The notes under the pieces were generated by a model that saw only the letters and a program-made list of their open reading frames with translations, made no database searches and was not told the DNA's origin. Positions 1 through 11,947 of a stretch of DNA of 64,000 nt are shown here, piece after piece; within the stretch, counting starts at the first letter, position 1, and each line of letters opens with the position of its first letter. The position numbers and the translations under genes were made by a program. The DNA is from Typhlomys cinereus (taxonomy: Eukaryota > Chordata > Mammalia > Rodentia > Platacanthomyidae): the NCBI GenBank assembly GCA_023101885.1, contig JALPQD010000005.1, positions 2,437,020-2,501,019 of the forward strand, given 5' to 3'.

Positions 1-361
1 CCACAGGCTCCTGTGTTTGAATACTTGGTCCCTAGACGGTGGCGCTGTTTCTGGAAGGTTGTGGAACCTTTAGGAGGTAGGGTCTTGCAAAAGGGTGTGT
101 GTCATTGGATGGGGAGCTGGGGGTGAAGAGGGTGAATCTTGAGGTTTGATAGCCTGACTTCACCTCCTGTCTCTTCTTGTTTCCTGTTCTATCCGGATGC
201 AAGGAGGCGGGAGGTCCCAGCTGTGGCTCCTCCTGCTTTCCCGTCCATGACGGACTGTAATCCTCTCCAACTGTAATTCCACAAGAGACGCTTAAGTTGC
301 TTCTTGTTAGGTATTTGGTCACAGTAACAAGGAAAATAACTAACCCAGTGGGGTTCATTTC
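1..361 (+). repeat. Rodent interspersed repeat, truncated by window edge
   Basis: The stretch from TTTGAATACTTGGTCCCTAG through GGAACCTTTAGGAGGTAGGG to the end GTCACAGTAACAAGGAAAAT resembles a family common in mouse-like genomes that ends in a GTCACAGTAACA-type motif. I recognise the pattern but cannot assign the family name with certainty. It is intergenic. No gene was seen between it and 1030. Confidence 0.6.
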
Positions 362-1029
362 AGTCATGTGATTCTACTTTTAAAAGTATGTGTCTTTGAA
401 TGAATTTTCAGAGGCAGTAAATGGAAAAGTTCATTAAAAATCAATTCAAGCTGTGGCAGTTCTGAAGAAGTGATGTCATGTGACTTCTATTTTGGTGTGA
501 AATGAAATCTACGTACAGAGCAGCGTTCAGGTCCTCTGGGGCTGAGGGGAGGGGAGGGAGAGAGGATGGAAACTTAAAGACAAAGATAGAAAATATGCCC
601 ACACTCAAACTTTGAATGATTTATGAGATCTGTAAAAATTAAGTAAACCTCTCATTTGCCTGTTTTCAAACATGTTACCTTGGGGAAGAACAATGCCAAA
701 GCTCGTTTATGAAGCTAAAATGATGACAATATTTTTCTTGAAAATGGCATTTGGTCACAGAGCTTCATTTTACAGAATGATTATGACACTCACAAGTGAT
801 GGGAGAAGGCAGCATTTGTAAGTGATGCTTGATTTATAAATACCTTTCTCATATTCATGGACAGGGAGGAAGAGAGGCCACAAGTGGCCAGGGTTGCCAC
901 GCTGAGCCCTGACTCTTGGGAAGTCCTAACACCAGTCTGCTTTTCATTATTTACCGACAACTTTTCCTCGAATTTTCTGAAATAACAAAAATCAGATTTC
1001 TTTCTTCCTTTTTTTTAAAACAATGCAAT
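362..1029. other. Intergenic, nothing recognised
   Basis: This is A+T-rich unique-looking sequence between two repeats. It has no credible open frame, RNA gene or repeat signature that I can name. Confidence 0.5.
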
Positions 1030-1490
1030 TGAGACAAACTATAATTCTTGGAGCTATAACATTTTCTTTATTATCCTCCATCCCTTATTTTCTCTGTCCC
1101 CTCTCCCTTAAACTCGTTCCCCATGATTTCCCTTTCTGTCTTCCTATCACTTTTGTTCTTTTACTTCCCTTCCTTTTAAGATGCCTTATCCCATCCCGGA
1201 CTTCATTATAACTCCCCATCTATTTCCCGGGTGTTAACAGATATTCCAAGTTAAGTAAACAAATCTGAAGACTCAAAACTAGGATCTACAAGTAAGAAAG
1301 GACTTGGGATATTTGTCTTTCTAGATCTGCATGACCTCATAATTGTTTTCCAGTTCCATCCATTTGCCTGAGATTTCACTATTTTTAGATAGCTGTATAT
1401 AATATTCCATTGTGCCTATGAACCACATTTTTATCCTCTGTTTGTCAGCTGGTGGATATCTAGGCTGATGCCAATAAGTTACAAACATTT
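1030..1490 (-). mobile_element. Old L1 3'-end fragment
   Basis: On the plus strand the run CCAGTTCCATCCATTTGCCT, then TATTCCATTGTG, ACCACATTTTTATCC and GTCAGCTGGTGGATATCTAG, matches the antisense of the L1 3' region as seen in rodent genomes. The fragment is diverged and non-coding. The short plus-strand frame at 1023-1211 lies inside it and is not a gene. Confidence 0.6.
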
Positions 1491-1651
1491 TCTCTTTGGA
1501 CGTGAAATTATTTAGAAGCCTAATGAAAGCTGTGTCTTGTTCATGTGCTAAAGTATCAATAAAATAAATCTATTGTTCACTGATCTACTTGTCTGATTGA
1601 CTAAGATCATTATTTAATATTGCTTTATGATTTTATATGAGATCTCTCTCT

Positions 1652-1654
<3 letters not shown>

Positions 1655-1695
<41 letters not shown>

Positions 1696-1985
1696 CATCA
1701 TGTGTGTGTATAGGCACATGAGTGTCATGGCGTGTGTGTGATCAGAAGATAACCTTTAGGTATGGTCCTCTCCTCTCCAGCTTGAGACAAATTAGCTCCT
1801 CCTCTTCTTTACTAGGTAAGCCAGGCTAACTGGCCTTCAGGCTTCTAGATATTCTCCCGGCTCCTCCCACTTCCCATTGCTACACTATGGGATTCTGTGG
1901 CAGATGCTTTTACCTGCTGTGACATCATCTCATTCCCTCAGTCACCAAATCTTACTGTCTCTTTAGGCTAGGCCACCCTCGCCTA

Positions 1986-2052
<67 letters not shown>
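1655..2052 (-). repeat. GT run, B4-like remnant and CT run
   Basis: A GT microsatellite (1655-1692) is followed by sequence resembling the B1 half of a B4-type SINE in reverse (CCAGGCTAACTGGCC), and then a GTCT/CT run at about 1985-2050. The SINE part is degraded and its limits are uncertain. Confidence 0.5.
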
Positions 2053-2053
<1 letters not shown>

Positions 2054-2131
2054 GCATTAAAGATTGAACCCAGGGCCTTAAACACGCTAGACAACTGCTC
2101 TAGCTCTGAACTGTATCACTAGCGCCTTAAC
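2053..2131 (-). mobile_element. ID-like SINE fragment
   Basis: The plus strand reads GATTGAACCCAGGGCCTTAA and ACACGCTAGACAACTGCTCT, the reverse complement of the tRNA-derived ID head with its B box (GGTTCAATC type). Confidence 0.6.
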
Positions 2132-2334
2132 ATTGTTTTAAAGTTCTTAATTCAATAGGAAATAGACGAACTTCTAAATAAATCCTTCCAGAAGAACTGA
2201 ATTATCATCTGGAAGAAATATAAACAAGCCCCTCTCTTTATGGAGTCTGGGCCCCCATCACACATGGTCTGGGGTAGTTTGATTCTTCGAATCCTCCAGA
2301 GACCATATGTGACAATAAATCTCCATTCTATTTT

Positions 2335-2400
2335 ATTCTGTTTTCTTTGAAGCATGTTCTCATGTAGCTCAAGCTGGCCTTGAACTTTGTTTGTGTTTCT
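2335..2400 (-). mobile_element. B1 SINE fragment
   Basis: A short reverse B1 piece (GTTCTCATGTAGCTCAAGCT then GGCCTTGAACT) with only the middle of the element left. Confidence 0.5.
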
Positions 2401-2715
2401 TTTGTACATTGTATGTTGTGCACAAGAAAAAAACAATCTTAAGCAAGAGCACACAGCTACAAAAAGGCTATGGAGGGACTTACCCATAGCCCACAGCAGT
2501 CCAGACAACTTGCACCCCAGATTTTGATCCAGCTCCAGGCAGTTCACGGATCTGGGGGAGCTGACTGAATGCTATGCTGAACGCAAGAAGTTTAACGGCA
2601 AACGCCGGATTCTCCCCTCGGTTCCAGCTCTCACCTCGCTTGAACAACGCATGCCTTAAGCTCTTTTTTTTTTAATCTCAGTTTTCAAAAGAAGTTTATC
2701 CTTGTTTCAGATGTT

Positions 2716-3660
2716 CTAAAATGGTCTCTTTTTCATGATTCTTTTCATAACATTTATCATTTCCTTATTTCTTAGACTGTAAATAAAAGGGCTCAATGAA
2801 GGGGTTACAAGCGTATAAAAGATGGCAACAGGCATCTTTATTCCCTTCATTAACTGAATTTGGATGAACATACATGAAGAAGAGTGATCCACAGAATATT
2901 GACACAGACAGGAAGTAGGACGCACAAGGAGATAAGGCTTTCCTTCCTCTTTGGACTTCATTGTGAAGATAGTGTTATAGTTAGGTTCAGTGTCAACCTG
3001 ACTGTTGAGGGTTTGAGCTCTGGGCACATTTGTAGAGAATTAGTGTTTGAGTTAGGCCCAGAGCAAACCTGCAGGGGAAGGCCCAGCCCATGGTGGGTGG
3101 GATTAGGCCCTGGAATAAAATACAGAGAGCTGGTTGAGAGAGTTGTCGTCCTTGTGTACACTTAACCAGATGTGTTGGTCTGGCAAGTAAGGATCGTCCC
3201 TCTCTCAGCTATTACGTAGAGATGGTGCGGCCAGTTCTTCGGCATGGTGTTGATGCGTGCTCTCCCGTCAAGCTGGACTGAGAACTGTGACTGGACTGTC
3301 ATAAGGAAATAAACTCCTTGTTTCCTTAAGCCCCTTGATGGTCATTTATCAGCAACCCTGCAGGCAGACTGCAACAGATAGTGAAAAGAATATATAAATA
3401 AGATACTAGGACTATGGCAATTAAAAGATTGAGACTGATCCGGCCAAGATAAATACTATCAGTTCATTGATATAGTGTCAACACAGGAGAGTCTATAGGG
3501 ACACCACAAAAAAAGTGCTTGATTACATTGGATCCACAGAAAGTGAACCTCAACGAAAGTCACAAGGTGCAGGTTTCCAGCCATGAAAGCTCCTGTGGCC
3601 ATCCGAAGGCAGAGTTTTTGACATCAGAGTGTGGTACTGCAGTGGGTACCTTAAGCTCTT
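2716..3660 (-). pseudogene. Olfactory receptor pseudogene, interrupted by a transposon
   Basis: The minus strand encodes the C-terminal signature of a class II olfactory receptor: FYTLVTPSLSPFIYSLRNKE followed by a basic tail and stop (2716-2900). Upstream are TMKSKEEGK (before TM6), then, past a 401-base insertion, VSYLYILFT (TM5) and FCGSNVIKHFFCGVP (extracellular loop 2) ending in an in-frame stop, and RYPLQYHTLMS (end of TM3, near 3640). The frame breaks at least once near 3545-3560, and the conserved MAYDRY motif is absent. It is therefore a decayed gene. The stretch 3660-4044 continues in the same orientation but I cannot align it to a receptor. No intact receptor is nearby. Confidence 0.88.
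2975..3375 (+). mobile_element. hAT-like non-autonomous repeat inserted in the olfactory pseudogene
   Basis: The 401-base insertion is flanked by a perfect 8-bp duplication AGATAGTG (2967-2974 and 3376-3383). Removing the insertion and one copy joins the receptor reading ILFTIFTMKS in frame. It contains GTGTCAACCTGACTGTTGAG near its start and GGAAATAAACTCCTTG near its end, typical of a dispersed rodent family with GTCAACTTGAC cores (URR1-like, name not certain). An 8-bp duplication fits a hAT transposon. Confidence 0.75.
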
Positions 3661-4052
3661 GAAGTTGCTCTTGTGGGTGCCTATTGCGTAAGGAATGAGA
3701 GCAGGTCTTGCTACCAAACCATGTGAAGTGCAGCCTCTTGATAGGAGAGAAGACCAGCATAGGACAGTGCGGTGTAAAAGCACATTCATGGTTATAGTGT
3801 CTGCTAGGAAGCAAACTGTGGTCCTCGTACAAATCCACCTCATAGGGCTTGGCCAGGCACAACTGAGCTCTGGATTGGTGGGAACAATAATTGGCAGACA
3901 GAAGGTTCTCACAGAAGCCACACTTAGGTGTCTGAACTTCATCCTGAAAACAGGGACATTCCTTAAAAGGTTCAAGTTGGGAAATAGCATGATTTCAGCA
4001 AGGAGTTTCAGAGTGGTGGAGAAAGAACTGAAGGCAGGCAAGACAGTTAGTG

Positions 4053-4405
4053 TGATGGTGAAGATACAGTTGTCAACTTGTCAGAAGCTCTGGGCCTGAA
4101 GGTAGTTCATGGGGAGAGCTACCCAGCCCATGGTGATTGGGACATTCCCGAGACAGGCAGTTAAAAGGGAGGGAGCTGGTTAAGGAAGTTGGCATTCTTC
4201 AGCATACTTGGATAGACATGCTGCCTGGCAAGGAGGTTTGCCACTCTCTCAGCAGTCCTGCCTACGCAGTATGACCAGTTCCCTGGACCCCGGGTATGTG
4301 ACGTGGACTCCGTCAAGCTAGAGTAAGAACTGTAACCAATCGTAAGCCAGAACTAAATCCCTTGTTCCCCTAAGTCATGTGACCTTGAACTTATTGGCAA
4401 CATGC
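4053..4405 (+). mobile_element. Second copy of the hAT-like GTCAACTTG repeat
   Basis: It follows the same plan as the copy at 2975: CAGTTGTCAACTTGTCAG near the start, AGCCCATGGTGATTGGGACA in the middle, and AACTAAATCCCTTGTTCCCC near the end. It is flanked by AGTTAGTG (4045-4052) and AGTTAATG (4406-4413), an 8-bp duplication with one mismatch. Confidence 0.65.
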
Positions 4406-4413
4406 AGTTAATG

Positions 4414-4890
4414 CAACTGTGGACCACTAGTTTGAGGGGCTGCCGAGTGGCTCAGGAGACTATGACCTTCACTTGGCAGGAGACAGCAGGGCTGGGATGG
4501 AGTCCATCTTTGGAGAATGGCATTTTAAAGGTGTAATGGCACCTGGACTTAGTAATTTGCGGTACAGAAGTTATGGAGGCTCTAGTTGTTCGTTTCTGTA
4601 TTGAGCAACTAGAAGCTGGCAGGAGATTGAACTGGGGGGAGATCAAAAGCAGCACTAGGGCGCTGGAGGGAGATGAAATGATGAAGGCTAAATCCATCTG
4701 AATTTTTCTTTGACTCTAGGACAGAAGACCCAAGGGTGAACTCTGGCCTGCTCAGCCCCTCCACTCCCTCTCCCTCCCCACCCCTCTCTCGGGTCACTTC
4801 ATCTTTCCCCTCCTTTCCAATCATCTTCTTCATTAACATCGTTACAGCAGCATAAAAGCCCAAGAGGAGAATGTAATGATGACCCAACAA
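4414..4890. other. Intergenic, downstream of the TGFBR3 poly(A) site
   Basis: Unique-looking sequence with a C+T-rich patch (4737-4825). No gene, RNA or clear repeat was recognised. Confidence 0.5.
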
Positions 4891-4894
4891 GACA

Positions 4895-7800
4895 TATTAA
4901 TAATTGATATATATCTTTTTATTATGCACAGATAAAGGATTTAAAACTGTGGTTATCAAAACTATACATCTAAGCATGTTCACAGAAACGCTGACACACA
5001 GAACAGAGAAGAGCTACAGCCGGGGTGTTCAAACTGGCCACAGGATTTTTCAGGGTACTCTTTTACCCTCCTAGATGACAAACAGCAATAACAATGAGGC
5101 TCATTCAGGGAAAACCAGAAGAGAAAGGCATTGCATGTGGAAACTCATACTAGTCCTTTTAAGAAAAAAAAAAAAATCTGTCAATTTCATGAACAACCCC
5201 CAGATAAAACAAACAAGGAAAAAAAAGTTGCATACATGACACGACGCACCCATCAAAATGTGCTCTGTTAACACAGCTGAAGTACAGTCATCATTCAAAC
5301 CATGAGGTAGTTACAGTACAAAAAGACCGGCGTGCGCTTGCGCACTCACGAGCGCCTGCACACACGGTCACGCCCACTGAGAACACACACAGCAGGTGGA
5401 TTCACAATCTCATCATCAGACAAGGAAAAAGACCATCTTGCATTTAGACAATGTGACACACACAGCTTGGGAAGAAGGAAATCTCTGACTTTGGAAAACT
5501 CAGAGGGACAGCAGGCAAACCCACATGGTGACAAGCCCCAGCACATTCCACAGACAACCTGCCTTGGCGTTTAGAGCGTCCAATATGGCTTCAGCATCAA
5601 TACACAGGGCAAAATGGCCTCTGTGATTGTGGATGGAGCCTGCAGGAAAAGAGGGAGACTGTTGCAGACAGAACTGAGTTCCTGGGTAATACAACATTAT
5701 GTTAAAGAAACCTGCCGAGCAAGGTGCAGAAGTAAAGCTTGTAGTTTGTATTAAATTCGTGAAGGATGAAGCAAGAAATGCTATAACAAGAAGCTAGGGA
5801 AAAAACACCCTATTTTCTAATGTTCATCTTTAAAGAAACATTTCAGAATTAATGACATTCAGACTCCAATACGGGATCAGGTTTCTTGAACTGAATAAAT
5901 CTTCTCACAATGGTATGCAAAGAAATGAAGGTTTTTTTTTTCCCTCCCTTTTCTTACTCTTTTAAAAAAATCTTTTTGGTTTGCATCTATAAATTTGTAA
6001 ATTAATTTAAGATTATTTAGAAAATCATTGGCAATGTAATATCTCTCTCAAAAATATACATTTAAATATATTACAAAAGTTTTTTAAACCCCATCCATCT
6101 AAGAAATGAATCTTTTTAATATGTTCTCATAGTTGATTTTCTTTTTAAGATGGAAAGGGTTTTTTTTTTCTTTAGCAAAGAACTGATCTGAAAAAATTCA
6201 CAGTAACTGAAATTAAATCTTTCATATGGAGTAACTTATATTTATCTAAAACATTTAAATATATCTTTATACAGGATTTTGTAGTAAAATATAGCTATAA
6301 GTGATTTAAAGACTCTAGTCTTCTTTGAAGACATCTTTAAACATTTTTATACATAGAATATGATAATACATTCTGCTGAAGGTTAGGCAAAGCGCATTAT
6401 TTTCAAACACAGGTAGCGTAATCTAGGTTCTCTGCTCATACCTCTTTGTTAAACACATTAATTAATTCTGTAGTCTCGCACTGTCTTCGTTCATATGTGC
6501 AAATCTCAATTGTTCCTATGTGTGGGCCTGGGACTCAGATCTGACGGAGTCTGCTTTGGTTGAAATGATCCCAATCCAATACCTGAATCAATCAGAAAGT
6601 GATCAACTAATGGTGACTGCCCCATCTATATCTGCCTGGTTGCTGAATTTGGGGTCTTACCAACACTTCCTACTGAAGTTTCCATTTACGGAGGACCAGG
6701 TACACCTGCCTTATTTTAAGAGCAGTGGGATTTGCTTATGAATCTTTGGGGATAGAATCTAGTTCTTTCTTCTTACAGGATCTTGAGCAGTGTAGGGGAG
6801 GGGAACTCTGGAAAATACTATTTAATTTGCAATGAAGCCATCTGTCACAGTAAGCTAGCTAGTTGGTATGCAGACTCCCTGTGGTGTTTAACATAGAGGT
6901 ATCATTGAGCTCACTTTACTTGCAAAGTGGTATCATATCTTGTGTAGTGAAATTCACCTGAACACCCACCCCTTTTTTTTTTGAACTTGAGATATATTAA
7001 AGCTATCGCCCTTCTCCTTACTGTGCTGTCTCGGCAGAATTACCAACATCATTCTGATAACCTATACTGGATCGACATTCTCATAGCAGTTTGGTTTTTA
7101 CAAAAGGGCTGTTAGCAAGGCTGATGTGTTTAGAGTAGAGACACTCATTCTACCAAATGTAACTTAAGGATAAGTTCCAACTCTGGAAGCATAGAATATC
7201 TTTATGGTGAAGATAGATGATCATCTCTCCAGTGTACCCGATGACATATTATAAATTTGTACTTATTATTACCCAGTACACATCTATCACCTAGCAGATT
7301 CCTTCTGACAATTCAAAGTCCCTTCCCTGGGTTTAGACATTCCTTTAAACGAAATGTTAGAAACAGGCATATGTCTGCCCTTCCAGACTTTGGCCATTCT
7401 CAGTTTCTACTACCTGAAAGAAACATAAAATTTGTAGTGAGACATTTTTGTAGTTGGTGTGTGTGAGTCGGAGGAGAGACAAGAAAGCTGGCATGACAGC
7501 AGTAGTTTTGGCCCAGGGCATAAACAAGGAATGTTGTCTTGACAAGTGAGGGGTAGTCCCCCAGGGCCGCACCTCGCCAGCCACACAGGGGCGCTCACAG
7601 GGTGTGGCGGGTCAGAAGTGTGCACTCATACAAAGGTGGGGACACGGGAGGAGGAGGGAGGGCGGCTTACAAAGCCCTGAAGCATCATCCGCTTTACATC
7701 TCGGCTGGGCTAGAAGAGAACAGGGCCACATCTCATTGGTTCTACTCTCCGGCTTCCCACCATCTTTGTACCATCTCCTTGACTCCGGATCAAACTACGG

Positions 7801-8117
7801 GCTCCAAAGGATGGATGTTCTCACTGGACAGAAGCAGCATTTTAAACACAAACAAAAATAAAAACTGGCATGTGTTTCACATTGAACCCCCCAGGCTGCG
7901 AGGGGCTGGCGGGCCAGGCTAAGGGCTTAGCTTCCGCACATGGATCCCGGGCGTGGGTCTGGCATTTGCATGGCCGCAGTGAGGGGCGAGGATGACAAGT
8001 GATCTCTACACGAATTCACTCTCTCCTTCCAAGGGAACCCGAGTGGAGTCTGGACCCGCGTGGCATCATGGCGTGGCCCTCGGGCCCCGCCCCCGGTGGT
8101 GGCCGCCGCTGGCTCTG
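4895..8117 (-). other. TGFBR3: TGFBR3 3' untranslated region, about 3.2 kb
   Basis: This stretch runs from the stop codon to the predicted poly(A) site and is similar in length to the human 3' UTR. The part next to the stop (7600-8110) is GC-rich. The part between about 5700 and 6500 is strongly A+T-rich with T runs, as expected of regulatory AU-rich UTR sequence. I saw no SINE or L1 insertion in it, unlike the introns and the downstream flank, which suggests constraint. Short open frames here are not genes. The exact 3' end is inferred. Confidence 0.85.
4918..4923 (-). terminator. TGFBR3: Poly(A) signal of TGFBR3
   Basis: AATAAA occurs on the minus strand in the context TGCATAATAAAAAG. It is the only canonical hexamer I noticed on this strand between the stop codon and here. 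Cleavage would fall about 10-30 bases further, near 4888-4908. A T/G-rich stretch (TGTCTTGTTGGGT) follows, which fits a downstream element. Confidence 0.75.
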
Positions 8118-8236
8118 TTAGGCCGTGCTGCTGCTGGAGCAAGGCGTGCTCTGCGTGCTGCCGATGCTGGGGGCCGCGCTGCTGTTTTCCGAGGCTGGTG
8201 GGGAGGTGGGCACTTGCTGCCTTCGTGCTGTCTCCC
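8118..8236 (-). CDS. TGFBR3: TGFBR3 last coding segment: cytoplasmic tail and stop
   Basis: The segment is 119 bases including the TAA stop (8118-8120), entering in phase 1. It encodes GETARRQQVPTSPPASENSS and AAPSIGSTQSTPCSSSSTA. The short Ser/Thr-rich tail has no kinase domain. It ends in STA, the class I PDZ ligand that binds GIPC. The family is known to be phosphorylated on a tail threonine by the type II receptor to recruit beta-arrestin2. The acceptor is CTGACCGCAG. The 3' UTR continues in the same exon. Confidence 0.98.
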
Positions 8237-9029
8237 CTGCGGTCAGTAAAGACAAGAAGGAGAGCAAGATGTCTGTTACCTGCATGTATTCTGGAAGAGA
8301 AAGCTACTCCCCCCGCAATTGCTTTGCCTCTTGACCTGAGGTTCTTCTAAACTCCAAGCAAACAACTCTCCTTGACCTAGATGTCTGGGGGACCTTTCAC
8401 TATGAAGGTTTTTCTGTGTGTTCCTCTTTTGTGAGTCGTGTGCGGAGTGGGGGTTGGGGGGGCAGGAGGAGGGTTTTCCTTCTGGCTAACAGGCAGACAG
8501 AGTGCCTTCCCAAGAGGAGATGCCAAGCAAGCGGCCTTCGGAAAGATCACCGACATCTACCAGGAGTTTCCCACTGTTTGACGTGATACGGTCACCTACA
8601 AAGTTCACATTCAAGAACTGCACACCTGAATTACAAAAAACAAAGGAACAAAAAATAACAAAGAACATGAGTTTACATATTTGGGTTTGGCAGCACTCAC
8701 AGCTGTCCTCAGCCACATGTCCTATGTTTAACACGTACTACGCATTCTCTCCCGCAATGATATGGACTTCAGGAAGAAACCTTTAGACCTTATATCAGGA
8801 GGTTCTTAGGAATCTGGAGACCTCCTTTTCTTCATGAGCCAAACCACTGTGCTACCTTCAACCTCTCTGGGTCTTTGCTTCAATGGATCATACAGAACTG
8901 GGCTAATAGACTTGTGATTTCTCCCAGGCTGTGTCCAGCCCAGCACACAACCAACCTAACTCACAGGAGTTGGGTATGGAGCTGCTATGGGGAACACCTT
9001 TGGGGGAAAGGGCTCAGGTTGTTTCTTTC

Positions 9030-9110
9030 CGGGACTGCAGCAGTTGCTAGCAAACCCTTGTCCAACATATGCAAGGCCTGAGTTCAATGCCTGACATCTA
9101 AAAAGAGAAG
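9030..9110 (+). mobile_element. ID-like SINE fragment
   Basis: Contains CCTTGTCCAACATATGCAAG then GCCTGAGTTCAATGCCTGAC and an A/G-rich tail, which is the tRNA-derived head with its B box. Confidence 0.55.
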
Positions 9111-10184
9111 GGGAAAGGGAATAGGAAAAAGAGAAAGGGAAGGGAGAGGAGAGAAGAAGGAAGGGACCCCCCCCACACACACACCCTGTGCCTTCAAATG
9201 CAAGTGCAATTGAGAATCTCCTCACACCGTGAGCACCCCACTTTTCCTTACATACCCCACTGCACGTCAGCTAAACCCATTCTCAATGCCAAATGTGCAA
9301 CACTGGGGAGAAAGGAAACCTCAGGTCACACACATGGTTTGCATTTAACTGTGCGAGAGGCCCTCTGGTTAGCCTCCTCTTTGGTAGAACTGGCCTGGAA
9401 AAATACTCTAGGTAGCGAACACTGATGGGCACTCCTCGGTGAAAAACACTACATTCTCTTTGAAAACTCCAGGCATAAACTTCATAAACATCTTGTAAGC
9501 AGCCCAACTCCCTGGCTTCCCCACCCCACCCCCCACTCCACTGTGCTCCAACGTGGGAAGCCCCACTGGGCCAGGTTTGTTTATGAGTTAAGCCTCCTCT
9601 TTCCTGTCATGCTGCAGATAAGCAGCCCTCCCTTCTGCTTCATTAAAGTAAAACATACAAGCGAAGGCTCTGCGCTCTCAGTGAGCTCAAGAACTTCAGT
9701 CCCTTTCTCGGGCCCCTCCAAAGAAAGTCTGCCAAAAAAAAAAAAGAGCAGTTCAACGAAAAGCAGAAAAGCCTCACGCCCTGGGCTCGTGCCCCTGGGG
9801 TCGGTTACGGCTTTCCCTGCTGGGGGAGTCACGGCTTGTGCATCACCTTAGGACACAGGCAGACTTGCTGTACATTTGGACCTTGGGTTTCCTCTAATTA
9901 TCTTTTCTACTGAGATTGGAGGGATGGACAGGGAAAGGGAGCCAATATTCCTGAGGAACCCAGAGAGACGATTTTGACTCCTCTTGTTTAGAAATCTAAA
10001 ATCTGGACCCTCCCCAGAATTGCAGCCTACCCTTCAAGTGCATAGGTAATTAAGGAACTTTTATGTCAGGAACTTTTTTTTTCTTTGCCAGAAACTGACT
10101 TTCCTTATAATGGGAAAAGAATTCAATTTATTTTTCTCTTTCCTTCATATGCCCTCTTTTCCCTTCTCCCTTTCCCCTCCTCCC

Positions 10185-10280
10185 TGCTTTTTTTTAAAAT
10201 GTCAGACATCAAACCCAGAACCTGCATATGCTAGGCAAGTACTCTACCACCGAGTTCCACCTTCAACCCTTAATTATTTT
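10185..10280 (-). mobile_element. ID-like SINE fragment
   Basis: The plus strand reads ATCAAACCCAGAACCTGCAT and GCTAGGCAAGTACTCTACCA, the reverse of an ID head, beginning with a T run (the A tail of the element). Confidence 0.6.
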
Positions 10281-11947
10281 GATATGTACACATGGATGCA
10301 CACGTGTGCACGTGCATGGACACATACACGTGCACTCCAACACTCTTCCATCCACGTGTTGATCCCAGCTCAGTGGGGTCCTCAAGCTACTAATTAAAAG
10401 GACTCAAGTGACCATATTATGAACCACATTGTAAAAATCTCTTTTTCCCATTTCAATAAAGGTCATGTTGGGAAAACAGAAGGCAACCCAACCCCGCACT
10501 TTGGGCTCAGGCTCAGCTTCTGAGCAGCTAAAGGAAGACAGTTTTGCCTTCTCCAGCCACGTGCATGCGTCTGTCTCCTCCACAACATGACACGTGCCTG
10601 ATTATTCATACCCAGGAAAAATGCCAGTCCCATGCCCTGCCCAGGAAGCCTGAGTATCTGCTATCCGGTGTCTGTTTGCCAAAAAGAATTTGTTGCCACA
10701 TCAGTTTATTTTAATCAGTGCCCATTAGCCATTCAAAAGAGACTTTCACTTGTAGTTTTGGAAACAAAAGAGATATCTTTGCTCAGAGTTTTGGAACCTC
10801 TTATCCCAGTAATATGAAAACGCTGCTCTAAATACAACTCTACGACTTCTCCCAGGGAGGGGGTCATGTCGACTGATACTTGATTGATTTGGCTCAATGA
10901 AGCATCACATTAAGGAGGACTTTGTCCAAGAATCTGCTTGCAAACCTCCTCCACAGACCACCATCTCTTCTGGCCCTGTGGCTACTTCACTGGTCGAAGA
11001 CAAGATTTCTCGGTATAACTGATTTCTAAGAGACTTTTCCCTTCTGGAAAATTAGAAGAAAGCTTGAAAACAAAAACCCACTTTTTTTTTCCCCCTTCTC
11101 ATCAGATAAAAGTGGTGCTACAGAGGAAAAAAATCATCCCGAGGAAGTTTAATGCTGCTTCTGCTTGCAAAGCTAATAGCCTTCCCGCCAACAATGACAA
11201 CGCTCTTCTCTGGCATTGCAGAGTGGGTCCTTCAGCTTTCTGCACCCCGTCACAGTGACACTGGCTCTTCGGAGCATCGACTTTCTGCCTCAGGTGATTA
11301 ATGTGGCCAGGCATTGTCTGGAGGCGAGGAGGAGACAGAGCAGCCCAGTCAAAGGAGAGCAGCTCATTTGATGCACAGAGATGAGCAGGAAGGCTGCTTG
11401 CAAGACCACATGGAGGGACGAGAGACACAGGAAGGAGGGAGAGCGAACAGGGAGAAGAGGCATCAGGAGTCTGAGACACTGGAGGGGAAGAAGGGGTGTC
11501 GAAGATGACCACACCAAGAACTAATTCCACCCATCTCATGTCCTATCCTGTGACTGAACATAGATGGCATCAGGAATCTTTTAAGGAAGTGAGACACATA
11601 TTTCTTAAGGGCGAATGCCTTATTGTTATAGCTTAGGACAGACCAAATTTGGCTTCTGGCGTCTCTTGGTGGTCTGGTTTGCAAACAGATTCTTATCTCT
11701 TCAGTCTTTTGCTATGCGGGTTCCACAGAAGGCCCTAAGAGAGACGTGACTGACTGACAAAGAAGAATCTAGGTTATTCAGCCCACTGGAGCCCCGTGAT
11801 ATGCACAAAGATGAGCAGATAGAGCAGACAGCTTCTCTTTATCTCTCTGGAGAGCAGAGCATGAGGAAAAGGGTTCAAATGATACTATTCTAAGTTATTT
11901 TCTTCCAGGCCCATGTGTTGGTGATAATTTTGTACCAATCAATATTG

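Noticed and set aside
2716..3027. Functional olfactory receptor gene
   Set aside because: Only the last membrane segment is open. An inserted repeat, a frame break and an in-frame stop before the TM5 part make it non-functional.
7602..8350. Plus-strand frames of 69-106 codons around the TGFBR3 stop codon
   Set aside because: They are antisense shadows of the TGFBR3 tail and its GC-rich 3' UTR start.
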